Shown here: positions 1 to 12,800 of the stretch, piece after piece
How the letters are laid out: each line of letters starts with the position of its first letter
Position numbering within the stretch: position 1 is the stretch's first letter
From: Symsagittifera roscoffensis
Taxonomy: Eukaryota; Xenacoelomorpha; Acoela; Convolutidae
Length of the DNA: 60,000 nucleotides
Assembly (NCBI RefSeq): GCF_963678635.1
Contig: NC_087067.1
Coordinates: forward strand, 35,295,966 to 35,355,965
Reading direction: 5' to 3'
Made by a program: the position numbers and the translations under genes
Notes under the pieces: model-generated
Told to the model about the DNA's origin: nothing
Database searches by the model: none
The model's input: only the letters and a program-made list of their open reading frames with translations

Positions 1-1876
1 GAAAACATTTTCAATATATAATCTTTTCGATTCCATTCTAAAATTGCTTGGCGGAAATTCTTCCAAGCATTAGGATTTGTTGCAGTGCATAAATAGGAAT
101 GAATAGTTTCTATTTTGAACTTTCACTAGAAGGGAAACCATTTTGTTTGATATAACAATTAAAGCAAAGTCATTTTTGTTTGTCTTTTTCAGCTCTATGA
201 TTTTTTAAGCTGAAGTTATTTTGAGTTTTGTTTTATCATAATCTGAAAATTCGTTTTCACAGACATAAAAAAATACAAAATGTCAAATTTATACATATAG
301 GTATGTTTAATTTTTACAATGCTGGTTTGAATTATACGGATAAAACGAACAAAACTTGCATTTTCAAACATGTTTTTCTTAAACTGGGTCAAAATGAAAC
401 ATAGAGTGAGAAAAAAAGCTGCTCATATTTTCACCAGAATTTTTATGGTGCCATTGATTTTGCGAAAATCTCAACCAAAGTTTTAACCCTTAAAAATTGT
501 TTTTTATTGTCTTTTTTTGAGTTAATCAAAAGTTATCCTGAAACTACTGCTGCGTAATTTATTAAGAAAAGTACAGTGCTGATTTAAATTATCCGGACAA
601 AACAAACAAAACTTGAATTCTCAAACACGATTTGCTCAAATTGGGTTAAGTTAAGACAAAAAGTGAAAAGAACAAAAATTGCTTAGAATTTCATCAGAAT
701 TTTTATGGTGCAATTTTTTCTCCGAAATTATCAATCAAAAGTATATCCAAAAAGGGGTCATTTTAGTTTTTCCATTTAATCAAAAATTACGCTGAAACTA
801 CTTTGTTAATTGATGAGAAATATGTATCACAAGAAGCCTCTTACACAACCCAACAAAAGTCTAGAAGGGTTAAATCTCCAAAATATTGACCAAATTATTT
901 AAAATTTGTTTTTAAGCAAAAATTTTGAATTTTATATTGTAAAAATCACCTTTTTTGACTATCAAGCGAAAATATTTTCTCTTATACAGATTTTTGGAGA
1001 TTTAACTTTCTAGAACTTTGTTGGGCTAGGTAAGAGGCTTCTCGTGATATATATTTTTTATCAATTAACAAAGTAGTTTCAGCGTAATTTTTGATTAAAT
1101 GGAAAAAACTAAAATGACCCATTTTTGGATATATTTTTGATTGAGAATTTTGGAGAAAAAATTGCACCATAAAAATTCTGATGAAATTCTAAGCAATTTT
1201 TGTTCTTTTCTCTTTTTGTCTTACCTTAACCCAATTTGAGCAAATCGTGTTTGAGAATTCAAGTTTTGTTTGTTTTGTCCGGATAATTTAAATCAGCACT
1301 GTACTTTTCTTAATAAATTACGCAGCAGTAGCTTCAGGATAACTTTTGATTAACTCAAAAAAAGACAATAAAAAACAATTTTTAAGGGTTAAAACTTTGG
1401 TTGAGATTTTCGCAAAATCAATGGCACCATAAAAATTCTGGTGAAAATTTGAGCAGCTTTTTTTCTCACTCTATGTTTCATTTTGACCCAGTTTAAGAAA
1501 AACATGTTTGAAAATGCAAGTTTTGTTCGTTTTATCCGGATAATTCAAACCAGCATTGTAAAAATTAAACGTACCTATATGTATAAATTTGACATTTTGT
1601 ATTTTTTTATGTATGTGAAAACGAATTCTCAGATTATGATAAAACTAAACTCAAAATAACTTCAGCTTAAAAAATCATAGAGCTGAAAAAGACAAACAAA
1701 AATGACTTTGCTTTAATTGTTATATCAAACAAAATGGTTTCCCTTCTAGTGAAAGTTCAAAATAGAAACTATTCATTCCTATTTATGCACTGCAACAAAT
1801 CCTAATGCTTGGAAGAATTTCCGCCAAGCAATTTTAGAATGGAATCGAAAAGATTATATATTGAAAATGTTTTCAA
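1..1876. mobile_element. Fold-back element: large inverted repeat (arms about 885 bp)
   Basis: Position n matches the complement of position 1875-n from 1/1874 inward to about 886/989, with scattered mismatches and no net indel. The loop is about 100 bp. The arm starts at the first base of the window, so the element may extend left. Each arm itself holds two diverged tandem units about 257 bp apart (compare 321 and 578). No transposase ORF. Likely a non-autonomous fold-back or MITE-like DNA element; transcribed, it would form a very long hairpin. Confidence 0.9.
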
Positions 1877-2000
1877 ATGTTATGTATAATTGGAAAAGAG
1901 GTTCCAAAATGGAAAAACTGGTCTGATAAATTCTACTTAACCGACTGTTCAACTGCTAGTAAACGAAGTGAACCAGAATTTGTTAGTATTTTTTTTCGTT

Positions 2001-2470
2001 GAAACTACTTTGTTAATTGATGAGAAATATGTATCACAAGAAGCATCTTACACAACCCAACAAAAGTCGTGAAGAGTTAAATCTCCAAAATATTGACCAA
2101 TTTATTTAAAAATTGTTTTTAAGCAAAAATTTTGGATTTTATATTGTAAAAATCACCTTTCTTGACTGACAAGCGAAAATATTTTCTCTTATACAGATTT
2201 TTGGAGATTTAACTTTCTAGAAATTTGTTGGGCTAGGTACGAGGCTTCTTGTGATATACATTTTTTATCAATTAACAAAGTAGTTTCAGCGTAATTATTG
2301 ATTTATTGAAAAAAGCCAAAATGACTAACTTTTGGGGTAAAAATTGGGTTGATAATTTCGGAGAAAAAATTGCACTATAATAATTCTGAATAAATTCTAA
2401 GCAATTTTTGTTCTCTCTACTTTTTGTCTAATCTTAACCCGATATGAGAAAAACGCGTTTGAACTTTCAA
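2001..2470. repeat. Second, partial copy of the fold-back element
   Basis: Sequence from 2001 (GAAACTACTTTGTTAATTGA) closely repeats 796 onward, including the loop and part of the right arm, up to about 2470. Small substitutions show independent decay. Outer arm parts are missing. Confidence 0.85.
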
Positions 2471-2569
2471 AATTTACTTCAAAATTTACTTATTACTAAA
2501 AATCTGTATGAGAGAAGATATTCTTACTTGGCAGCCCTCTTTACTATATACATATAAAAATCTTTGCTT

Positions 2570-3240
2570 AAACATAAATTTCAAATGTTTTGCGTTATTG
2601 TTTGGAGATTTCATGTTTGCTGAAACTTTGTTGGGTTGAGTAAGATGCTTCTTGTAAAAAAAAACCTTCTTATCGATTAACTTTGTAGTTTCAGCACCGT
2701 TCTTGATTAACTAAAAAAAGACAAAACGACCAACTTTTGGGTAAGAAATGATTTGCGATTTTTGCTACATGAATGGCACCAGGGGCGGATTTAGGGGGGA
2801 CGGGGGGTTTCGCGGACGCCCTGCTCTCAGAGATTCGACCCCCTGCCGACCCAAAAGGTCCCCCTTTTGTACTTTTTAAGAAATCCAGTTTTGGCCGATC
2901 GACCCTAAAATTTTTCCAAGGGACCTTTGGCGGTTATATATACTAACTTTGAGAGGGGAGCGCGCGCCAAAAAAACGCATTTTTTTTCGTCAAAATTTTC
3001 CAAAAAGTGCCCAAAAACTCGGAAAATCAATTTGTTAGACCTATAAAAAAGGTCAAATATTTCGAAAATTTTTTGAAAATCCTGGATCCGCCCCTGAATG
3101 GCATCATATTAATTTGGTGAAACTAAGCAATTTTGTTCTCATCTCTTTTTGTCTTATCTTAAATCAACTTTAGAAAAACGCGATTAAATTTCCAGTGAGA
3201 TCTGTTTTGTCCGGTTAATATAAATCAGCTCTGTATTTAT
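2570..3240. repeat. Third, more diverged fold-back copy, split by a hAT MITE
   Basis: 2570-2779 and 3097-3240 resemble the right-arm part of the fold-back element (TTGGAGATTT, GTTGGGTT, GTAGTTTCAG, ATGGCACCAT-like, CCGG-TAA-ATAAATCAGC blocks in the same order). The MITE at 2780-3096 interrupts it and duplicated 8 bp of it, so the fold-back copy is older than the MITE. Confidence 0.75.
2780..3096 (-). mobile_element. hAT-type MITE with 8-bp target duplication
   Basis: 317 bp with terminal inverted repeats CAGGGGCGGATT and GGATCCGCCCCTG. Flanks AATGGCAC (2772-2779) and AATGGCAT (3097-3104) are an 8-bp duplication with one mismatch. The CAGGGGCGGAT end and 8-bp duplication are typical of the hAT superfamily. 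No coding capacity. Confidence 0.9.
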
Positions 3241-3297
3241 AATCTTCGATTTTGAGATCAAATTATTGTTTTTTTTCTTTTTATTACTTCTGTGCAG

Positions 3298-3819
3298 AGA
3301 TTCAAACTACTGTTCCCGAGGGCCTTTCCAAAGATGAAGTTTCACAACCAGAGATAGCAAACTTTACAAAATCAGAAAAACATGCTAAACGACGAAGAAG
3401 CACATCTGAGACTGCAATCCCGAACCACATAGCCGACAAAATTGACAGTTTCCACAAAGTCTCTACTCAACAAACTGCTGCTAAAGTCGAACTGAAACGG
3501 TCATTTTACCGTAACAGTTCAAATAACTCGAATAATAGACCTATAACATTGAGTGTCAGTGATAACAACAGCTGTGGAAATGTTCCGCAACGCAGTTTGA
3601 CAGTTTCGGATAAGTCGGCAGCACAAGCTGTTATGAGTCCGACTCTGAGTAAATTCGGCTCCTCTACGTTTTACGCCATGTGTGTACCTCGTTCTTCAAG
3701 AGATGATTTGACCAATGGTTCCGATGCTTTGGATGTGAAAATGACAGAACTTAGTTCTACTGCAGAGGGCGAAAAATTGAAGTCGGGTCCAATCAGGCAG
3801 GTGTATCCAAGTGTCAAAT
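3298..3819 (+). CDS. RhoGEF exon: disordered N-terminal region (first visible exon)
   Basis: 522 nt between a T-rich tract ending in TGTGCAG and a GTGAGT donor at 3820. It begins with the last two bases of a split codon and ends after the first base of another (class 1-1). It encodes about 173 residues rich in Ser, Thr, Asn and Lys, with a basic patch KHAKRRRSTSE near residue 29 that could be a phosphorylation or 14-3-3 type site (inference). No domain is recognisable. An alternative GT at 3801 is weaker. Confidence 0.75.
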
Positions 3820-6800
3820 GTGAGTCATTTAATTTGGTCACCACCATAATATAGTTATTACCATTATTGTATATACTTCCATGAAGTACCTTAAAAATAA
3901 ATAAATTATTCTCAAGTTCGACAACCTCTTTGCTAGGGCTGAGGTGTTCGATTTGTTTTTCGAACGAATTTGGTCGAACACAAGAATTTTCTCAACCAAA
4001 AATCCGTGGCGGTAACAAGCCTTTTTAAGGAAGACATGGTTGAATTTAAGGAGCACAGTGTCTGATTTTAAAAAAAATTCTAGCCAAAAAATTACCCAAC
4101 GATTCAGAAAAGAATTTTAATTAGTAGCAGAACATGATATCATAATTTTTTTTTATTGATTCGTAATTTAGAAAAAATATTTCCCGCTTTTCAGCAAATT
4201 CTATCGACAGCTAATGGTAGAATGATTGGAAACAGTTTATTATTATTATTATAATCAGGCGCGAATCTAAGATTTTCTCGAGGGGGCGGTGGGTTTTCAA
4301 AAAAGTTTTGAAAAGTTTGTCGATTTTTTAGGTCGACCAAATTGATTTTCAACTTCTTGACAAATTTTCCTCTCATCGATCCCCCTCATATTTAGTACAG
4401 ATTGGCGCCAAAGGCGCCTTCGGAAAAATCAGTCAGCCAAAAATGGACATCTCAAAATAGTACACAGTGGGGACCCTTTGGGTCGGCAGAGGGTCAAATC
4501 CCTGAACGAAGAGCGTCCGCACCCAACAACCCCTCTCCCCCCGCCAAATCGGCCCCTGGTTGCTTGATTGATTCGCTCGAAACATAGCAGGCCTCTGTAA
4601 AAACTGTCGTACAATCTTTCGGTCAAGCTGGTCAAAACATCGGACACTTGTGCTGAACCCAGTTGAATACATTTTTTCTTCAGTTGAATCTGTCAAAACG
4701 TAGCCTGTTTGGGTCAGTTTGGTCGAAAAATGACCAATTTTAGTCGAGGCGTTCGAAAAATAGCCATTTTTGTTCAATCCTACCGAACATAATTCGAACA
4801 CCTCAACCAGGGTTTCATCAGGTTTCCTATCGGCGTTTCATTTCAAGTTTGCTATCTGCTACATGAGCATTTAGAAAAAGGCGTTGATTACTCGAGTTAC
4901 AGTTACAAATACCAAGTCACTATGGGAACCGCGACAACTCGCAACATAAATTGTCGCAGCAAAGAACATATTTCAAAATTTAGGAAGAACGACAAATCCC
5001 AAACGTAGAAATGGTTTTTAAAACCTGGCATTGGCAAGCAGTGGCTATCTTTTTCTATTCAACTTACACTCGGCATATATGATATGAAATGCATGAATGA
5101 GTTTTTGACACTTGCTTATAATGTTATTCAAAACATTTGTTATATCATGTTTACTTTGCATTAGGTAAAAAGATACTATGCGTTCTGCTATTGTAGCCCT
5201 CCTTCTTTTTGTCCATCTTTTTTTTTCTTACAGTGGCCTGCAACGAAACTTTCATTCTCGGCTTTCAAATTAGGTAATGAAAAAATTGCACCTTTTTTCC
5301 AAATAAAATCTTTTCCTACTCGTGTAATTGAGAGAAGACGATTAATTGGTTCAAGTTGGATACAAAACTTATCTTCTTTTCCATTGATAGATTAACTACT
5401 TAGTAGACATCGGAGATGCACGAAACTCCAGATCAAGCATGGTTTGCGTTTCCAGTAGACTGAACATGGCGCCAGAAGCTTTGGCACGCTTGTGATTGGG
5501 ATGTAAATGGTTTTTTGACCGCTACTACGAAATCATTGGTTGCTCTTTTGAGAAATTTTCTTTCAAAACAGTTCGAAATTTGAATAAAAGTCTCTTTTTT
5601 ATCTGGTAGCAAATCATACACAATAAGGACCAGAAATTTTTCAAATTAATGAGTGTATTAAGTATAACTGAAACAAGATTTTCGGGGCCGAAAAAAGGCA
5701 TCGCAGAACCAATCATCCGCACCACTAAGAAGATCCAGTCCCAGAGTAGTTGAAAACCATTATTTGCTTAGTATCATCTGGTCCAGAGTCGAAGTGAAGG
5801 AAACAATTCTGTTAGTTCAAAACCAATCAATGAATTTAATTCCTGTATTCTGGGCCGTCCTTCCTGCTTGACTCTGCTGACGGTTCTATGACTGACTGAT
5901 TAGTTTTGAATAACTGCAGCAGTTTCTCTTATAATGTCCCTCTGAATGGTGGAAAAAATTGTTTGTCCAGGTGACTCATCTACTACAACTACTTTAGTTT
6001 TAACAGTTGTTCCGAATTTTTGCTTTTCAATGTCAACTGGATCTCGGAAAAGACTATGATCATTTATAAAGGTGACCTTGTCTTGTAAAGTGCGCACGCG
6101 GCCGTTAAATTTCGATAAAACACAGTACCACGAAATGGAGACGTCTTGTCATAAAGATTTCCATTGTTGAACACGGACTCAAGAGCTATATCACTGATAC
6201 TAGAATCAGTGATAATGATACTAGAATTGCTTAGTAATGTCTAAATGAATTGAGTCCTCTTTTTTTGAGTCTCTAATAAGCTACTAAAAATAATTCTGGT
6301 CTTATTGCACAGTTGTGCGGCCTTATCAAATTAATCTTTGTTGTTATCTAGGTTGACAATTAACTGGAGAATTTTGGAGCAGCCAAATGTCGTAGATACT
6401 TTTTGACTTTCGGACATTTTTGTCCAGGACATAAATGTCTTGGACACAATTGTCCAGACACGAGATTGCCGCACCTTAAAAACTTGCAAAAACGATTAGT
6501 TTAAGGGCCTCAAATTCTTCTTTAATAGCTTCTGCTACCTACCTTAAACTTAATTTACAAAAAAAAGTTTTTTGTTCTGGTGAAAACATTTCTGCTTAAG
6601 CCTTGAGACGATAAACAGAACCGCCTGACGTGTTCATATGCACCTTATCTGGTTATTTCTTGATCCATGTCTCTATCTGGCTCAATAATCTCTCTTTCTA
6701 TCAAATTGCCAAAGTCAAGTTTCGGATGCGTGTGCCTCACTTTTGAGTTTGGCCCATCCAAACTACGTTGGGTGATTAAAATTTTGAAGTGACATTATTG

Positions 6801-9800
6801 GTAGAAAGAGACTTCAGTAAGGCTTTTCATTTATCGCATTTCAAGAGCTATCCAAGAGTTAGTTTGCAAAATGATGTTTTCGAAATGATGTGCTCTGATA
6901 GATAAAAGTTCTTATGCTAAAACCCTATTCTAGTTATTTTTTGTCACCAATATTTTAGTATCGGGATCAGATTGGTTATAGCGTTTTTATTTTATACAGA
7001 TCAAACCTAAAGTCTAGTTTGGTTTCTTGAATTTTCAATAATATTTCTTTTGAAAGTAGTTAGTTTTCAAGTATTATCTCAAAACTTCAACTTTTCGGGC
7101 AAGCAAACTTACTTTTTACTACTAATGATGTTGCTGAGAAGTTGCTCATGCAATGTTGATGCTCCAAACAAGTAGACGCAAATGTTTGATCAAAAACTAT
7201 ATGCTACACTCAAGAATTCATATGTTACATACTACCGTTTTTTCTTTTCTCTAAGTTCTTATCATTAATATGGATGAAGTTGTGACGAGAAAGAGCGTGA
7301 AAAAACTGTCGCTCAGGTTTGAACAACAATATTACCAGCAGAGCTCATCAACAACAGACAGGAGCTCACGTCAATATACACCTCAGTCGGAATCGAAGCG
7401 AAAAAGTGCTCCTGCTTCTATGAATATCGAACGTGGTGCTACGAACAATAAAAATAGGATAGACAGAAAAGATGAAGACTGGGGACAATTTTTCTCATCC
7501 TCACTTCGGAAGCGATCCGAAAACAGTCAAATTCTGTCGCAACAAAGTATAGTTTTTTACATTTTTCAAGTCCTTGACGCAAATCATCTTCACGAGTTTG
7601 GCTCCTCTACTGTCAAAATGGTCCCTTTTGATACTTTTTACCACTTCAACCAACAGATCCTTTTTCATCAAGCCTAAGTTATTGTAATCAAGGGGTTCAA
7701 GTAATGGCGTAGTTTTCAGGGGCCGATATAGGATTTTCTCGAGGGGGGGGGGGCGGATTTTCAAAAAATTTTCGAAAATTTTGACATTTTTTTAGGTCGA
7801 CCAAATTGATTTTTCGAGCTCTCCCAAAGCACGGTTCTTGTCCCAATTTTGGCCAAATTTTTTGCGCAGCACGCAAAATTTAAAAAAAAACAGGCCAAAA
7901 AAGGCGTTTTTAGGCACTTTTTGAAAACTTTTGACCGAAAAATTGCGTTTTTTTCGGCGCGCGGTCCCCACTCAAAATTAGTATATATTGGCGGCGAAGG
8001 CGCATTTAGAAAAGTTTTAGGGTCGGTCGGCCAAAATGGATTTCTTAAAAAGTATCAAAGGGGGACCCTTTGGGTTGGCAGGGGGTCGAATCCCACAGGT
8101 GGTCGAATCCCACAGGGGGTTGAATCCCACAGGGGGTTGAATCCCACAGAATATTCCGACCACAGTCTTAAAAAAGACACGCACAAAAAATATATATATA
8201 TTTTTTATTAGTGTCGTTTTAGAATGGTGTGAAAAAAAAGATGTAAACAAAAAAATTAGGCAGTTCGGCAGATATAGTAAGATAGGCTAATTGGGCAACA
8301 CTTTTTGAAGAATAATGACAAGAAAAACAAAACAAAATAAAAAAAATAAAAACACTTATTTTACCAAAAGTTTTGATTTTTGATTCTCAAAATGGCGTTA
8401 AAAACTCCAAAAACTAAGTTTACTTGAGTAAAACAAAAACTAAGCATATCTTAGCTATTGAAAACGGCTTAAATTAGGCATAAAGGAGCCTGCTCGCTCG
8501 CTTTGCTTGCTTGAAATTAGACGAAAAATTGATTCGAACCGAATTTTCTCGACGCTGGGAAAAGTTTTCGACTTTTTTTTCAATGTGGTTCGAATCACGA
8601 ATAAAAAAGCTTTTATTTGATATTTCAGCCAACCCTGTCCGATGATTATTTGTGGTACCCAATTTTGCGTGGAAAGCAAAAAGAAGAACAACAAATTGAA
8701 ACAGACCCGAGTTAAAATATATAGTTAAGCTCATCATGAAACAGCCAGAAAGCTGAGTTAACAAGAGGATTGTTGAGCGTTGTCCCACAACTCCCAAAAA
8801 AAGAAAAAATTTATGACATCAATTCAAATCAAAAAACGTAAATGAAAATAATGTCAAAATAAAGGCGTTTTATATTGAAAAACTTTAATATAGCGCTATC
8901 ATTTTTAATTAAAAATGTATTATTCATGTTAAAACAGTAGATAAGAAAGGTAACGCGATCATATGATTACTAGAGTATACAACGAAGAAATGGTTACAAA
9001 AGGATTTAACCATGAGAGAGTCAAGTGGGTCCAGCTCGTTGACCATAAAATTTGCTACTCATACAATTTTCACATATGGAAAAATGCTAATCATACACTT
9101 TTCATGCAATTCCATAAATACAGAAAATTTCATGACATGTCTATGATTAGTAATCGCATTTTTCCATAAACCAAAAATACTGATTTTTTTAAATTTTAAT
9201 TTCCCAAAAGTTTTGGGTTGTGTTCGTAACGAAACACAGGTGATAATAACTTTGGTTACGCAAACGTTGAGTAGCCAGAGGTTTGACCAATTTATGCATT
9301 GAAAACGGCCTGAAAGCTCTTAAATTTGTCTTTCACAAGCAATATATCAAAATTAGAAAACTTTTAAATTTTGGAAAAAACTTACAACAATGACTGTTTT
9401 TAAAATTTGAATTGTTAGCTTATTAGACATTGATCAAGGCATACATAAACATGCCATACAAAGAAATAGGAGCTTTCAGCGTTTTTGAAAAAAACTAATA
9501 GGCGAAAAGGAAAAACTCTAATATTAGTGTATCCAGGACTAGGTTATGCTCACAAAAATAAAATTCGCATGCAAATAATTTTTATTTGAAAAAAGTTTGT
9601 TTGAATACAAAATTCGATTTGTGGTTGAAAAAAAAACACGAATTTTTTTTGGGGCAATTTCAAATTTACTTGGAAAACTTTTTGTTTTGCCATCAAAAAA
9701 AATGCTAGTCATACAATTTCCATTTATGGAAACTGTATGGTTAGCATTATTGTTTTGACAAAAAGTTTTTTTTATTTGTTACGATATACCGATTTTTATG

Positions 9801-12800
9801 CCAAAACAAGAAGAAATTTCTTCAAAATTTCGTTGACACCATTTTAGCAAAATTTTTGACTAGTATTTTTGTAGACTTAGTTTATGGATTTGTATGATTA
9901 GCATTTTTGGTCTATGGAGGTCAACCCAGGTAAAGCCGGTAATCCTGTTCTCTAGTTTTTTTTCTATCCATTTTTTGAAAAGACTGCCTAGTCCATTCGG
10001 CGAGAAGTATTCAGGTCTAACCGAGAACTCATGGAAGTTATAAAATCAGAGCGAATCTAGTAATACGATTCATTAAGTGAGGGGAGTGGCGGTGAAGTGG
10101 ATACTTCTCAGCCTCTCAATGGAAAGGTCGGACGTTCGAGGCCCACCATGATCCATGCGCGTTGCTTGGGGGTGAAGCAACATTACCCAGCCCGAAAAAA
10201 TAACTAAGATAATTCCATGTAGTCCTTAAGCAGGGGCACAACAGCGGTTCGCCGTGATGGGCTGTACAGCTCGTATGTTGGTCCTTTCTGTCGTGGATAA
10301 ACAGGACGGAAATAAAAGCCTTAATCAAGCAGTTTATTACCTTTAAAATTAATTCCTTAATCAAGGAGTTATCACCTGTAGTATTTGAATCTGATGACAT
10401 AAATTATTATCTGTAGTTCTTTTCTAGTCAAAGAAAGTGTGAGGCGCCCCCGTTCCCCAATGCGGCTGCCGGACCCCTATCAGGAGGAGGACTCGAACGA
10501 GACCCGCTCGGTGGCCGATTTGATCTCCGCTTTCCAGGGCCAGTCGGAGGCGAGGAGGAAGACAATTCTAGAAACCTGCAGTTTCTACGTCGACATTCCC
10601 AAACTCAATGCGGCCAAATATATCAGTGAGTAGAAATTTCGTGAATCTATAGTTCATTGAAAATAAAAACTAGAAAAAAATGAGAAGTCTGATTACACGT
10701 AGGCGTAGAAGCCTCAATAGAAGCTATTTGGGTCAAAATAACAGAAAAACAGAAGTGAAGAATTCCAAGTAGTCTATACGGTTGCTAAGCAAGTATCTCG
10801 CCAAATTTCGCCAACTGTAAAAAGTGCAAAAAAATGAAGGAGCTCTTAAATTTTCTGGGGTCTTTTCGTTTTTACCATGTCAGTTTATTAAAACTTTCAA
10901 AGTAATTCAACGGACGGGATATCAGTTCTACATATCTTAGCAAAATCGAAGCAATTTTGTAGCAAAAATTCTTTTTCATCTTTCTTTTTCACATAATTCA
11001 TTAAAAAAATTCTGAGAGAATAACTTAAAAGACTCATTTTTCTTACAGAGTTAGCAACATTTGGTTATGAATCAGCTTAAAATAAGTGAAAAGACAAAAA
11101 AACTTTAAGTCAGAAAAAACTTTTCCAAAGTAAGAATTCAATTAAAATCATCTGAAAAACAAAAGTCGAAAAAAGATGAAAAAATAAAAAATAAGATTTC
11201 AGTTTTTTTTTTCAAATTTGTTATTAGAAATATCTTTTTTATTTTCGATGGGATCAATTTTGAATGTTTTTTTTTGAAGCTTGAATTTTTTTCGATGAGT
11301 CAATTTTTTGGCTACTTTTCAATTTTCAATCCAGGTAGACGAGAGAGTCTGTCAGTGGAGAATTCGAACAAGATAACCGAACACGACTCGGACGGGACTG
11401 CAGAGCCGAATGCGATTGAACTACCCCAGGACCCACAGATACTGACCATCAATGTATTACCCGAAGCCAAACACACAGACGCTCCTCAAGGTCAAACAAA
11501 ACTAGTTTGTGCATACATATCAGTGCATTGTTGTTCCAACCAATACCATGAACTATTTTGCAGTTTAAAAGATATAAAGATGGTATGGTACAAAAATACC
11601 TGTAGTGTTACGCATGCAAAGATTAGTGTGTTATTACGAAGATTTTTTTTCTAAACTAAGTCGCAAATAAAAGTGCTCATATGGTGGAACTTTTGGTATA
11701 TTTCAATTTAATCATATTTTTGCCTATTTAAGCATAGGTAATTGAATAGCATATGGCATATGGTGTTGTTTTCTTTTTGGCTAGTTTAATTTTCCGTTAG
11801 AAAAAAATTATTATGAAACTGCTCTTCTATGTGCCAGCAGATTTTGCTAGTCTCTTTTTTTTAACCCACGTTCTACGGACTTCAAATTTTTGATCCTTTT
11901 GATATGAATCGTTTCATTTTTTCAATTTTTAAATGCAAATATTCCAGATGAAGATTTCAATTAAAAAAATCACGGGGATCCAAATCACATTTTCAACCAG
12001 TTTCTCCCTAAACTCAAAACAAAAAAGTTATGGCCTCAAACAAGCTCTTTTTTTGATATTTTGGTTAATTTTCAAAACTTTTCTCAAAAACCATCCTGTC
12101 AAATGAGAGATTTAGGGTTTAACCGAAAGCAACAATCCAATTATGTGATTCTTCCCATGGGCAAGCGTCTCTGCCCTGCGTTTTGAAATAACAAGGCTCT
12201 AGAAAATCTCGAATTGCTGAAATTTTTTCCGCTTTTTTGGAAACTTCTTTTTTCTTTTCTGAAAATTAACGTGCCGATTCGAAAGGTTGATAATTCATTC
12301 AAACTAACTTGAAAAATTTTAAGCTTAAGCAAAACCTGCGTAGCCTGGTTCACCCTGTACTTTGTAGAGAAGGCAATATGGACTTGAGGCGTGGAAATTA
12401 AGGCGTAGAAATTTCCCTGCATAAAAGGCTATCCCAGTGCTTTAGCAGAAAAAATTTTATGGATTTGGAAAAAGTTGAGTTTTAAGTTTTTTGATAATTT
12501 TTTGGAATATTTTCCTACTTTTGGAAAGATATCAAGCCAAACCTGAGATAAAAATTTAAATTGAAAGAGCGAGTATTAGTTTTCTCCGTCAAATAACCAG
12601 CTAATCTCTGATTTAAGCTGTTTATAGAATACTAAGGTTTTTGCTGCTCTATTGGTTGCTAGTGTTAGTAAAATTTCAAGCGTGATACTCCTAATGTTCA
12701 GACCTTCTCTAGCATTTTCCTGGCTTGTGTTTGCGAAGCGCAGTTTCGCCTCTGTGTTCAATCTAAGGTTAACCGAATGATTTAATGATTCGGGTGAAAA

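Noticed and set aside
5234-5273. Possible 40-nt exon between CTTACAG and GTAATG in the first visible RhoGEF intron
   Set aside because: Splice signals are good, but 40 nt is not a multiple of 3 and would break the phase 1-1 joining of the flanking exons. At most an alternative or cryptic exon.
8963-9169. 68-codon ORF starting with ATG
   Set aside because: It falls in a dispersed repeat with recurring CATACA motifs; no homology or splice context.
10116-10400. 94-codon - strand ORF
   Set aside because: It lies across the SINE, and the sequence is better explained by pol III promoter boxes.
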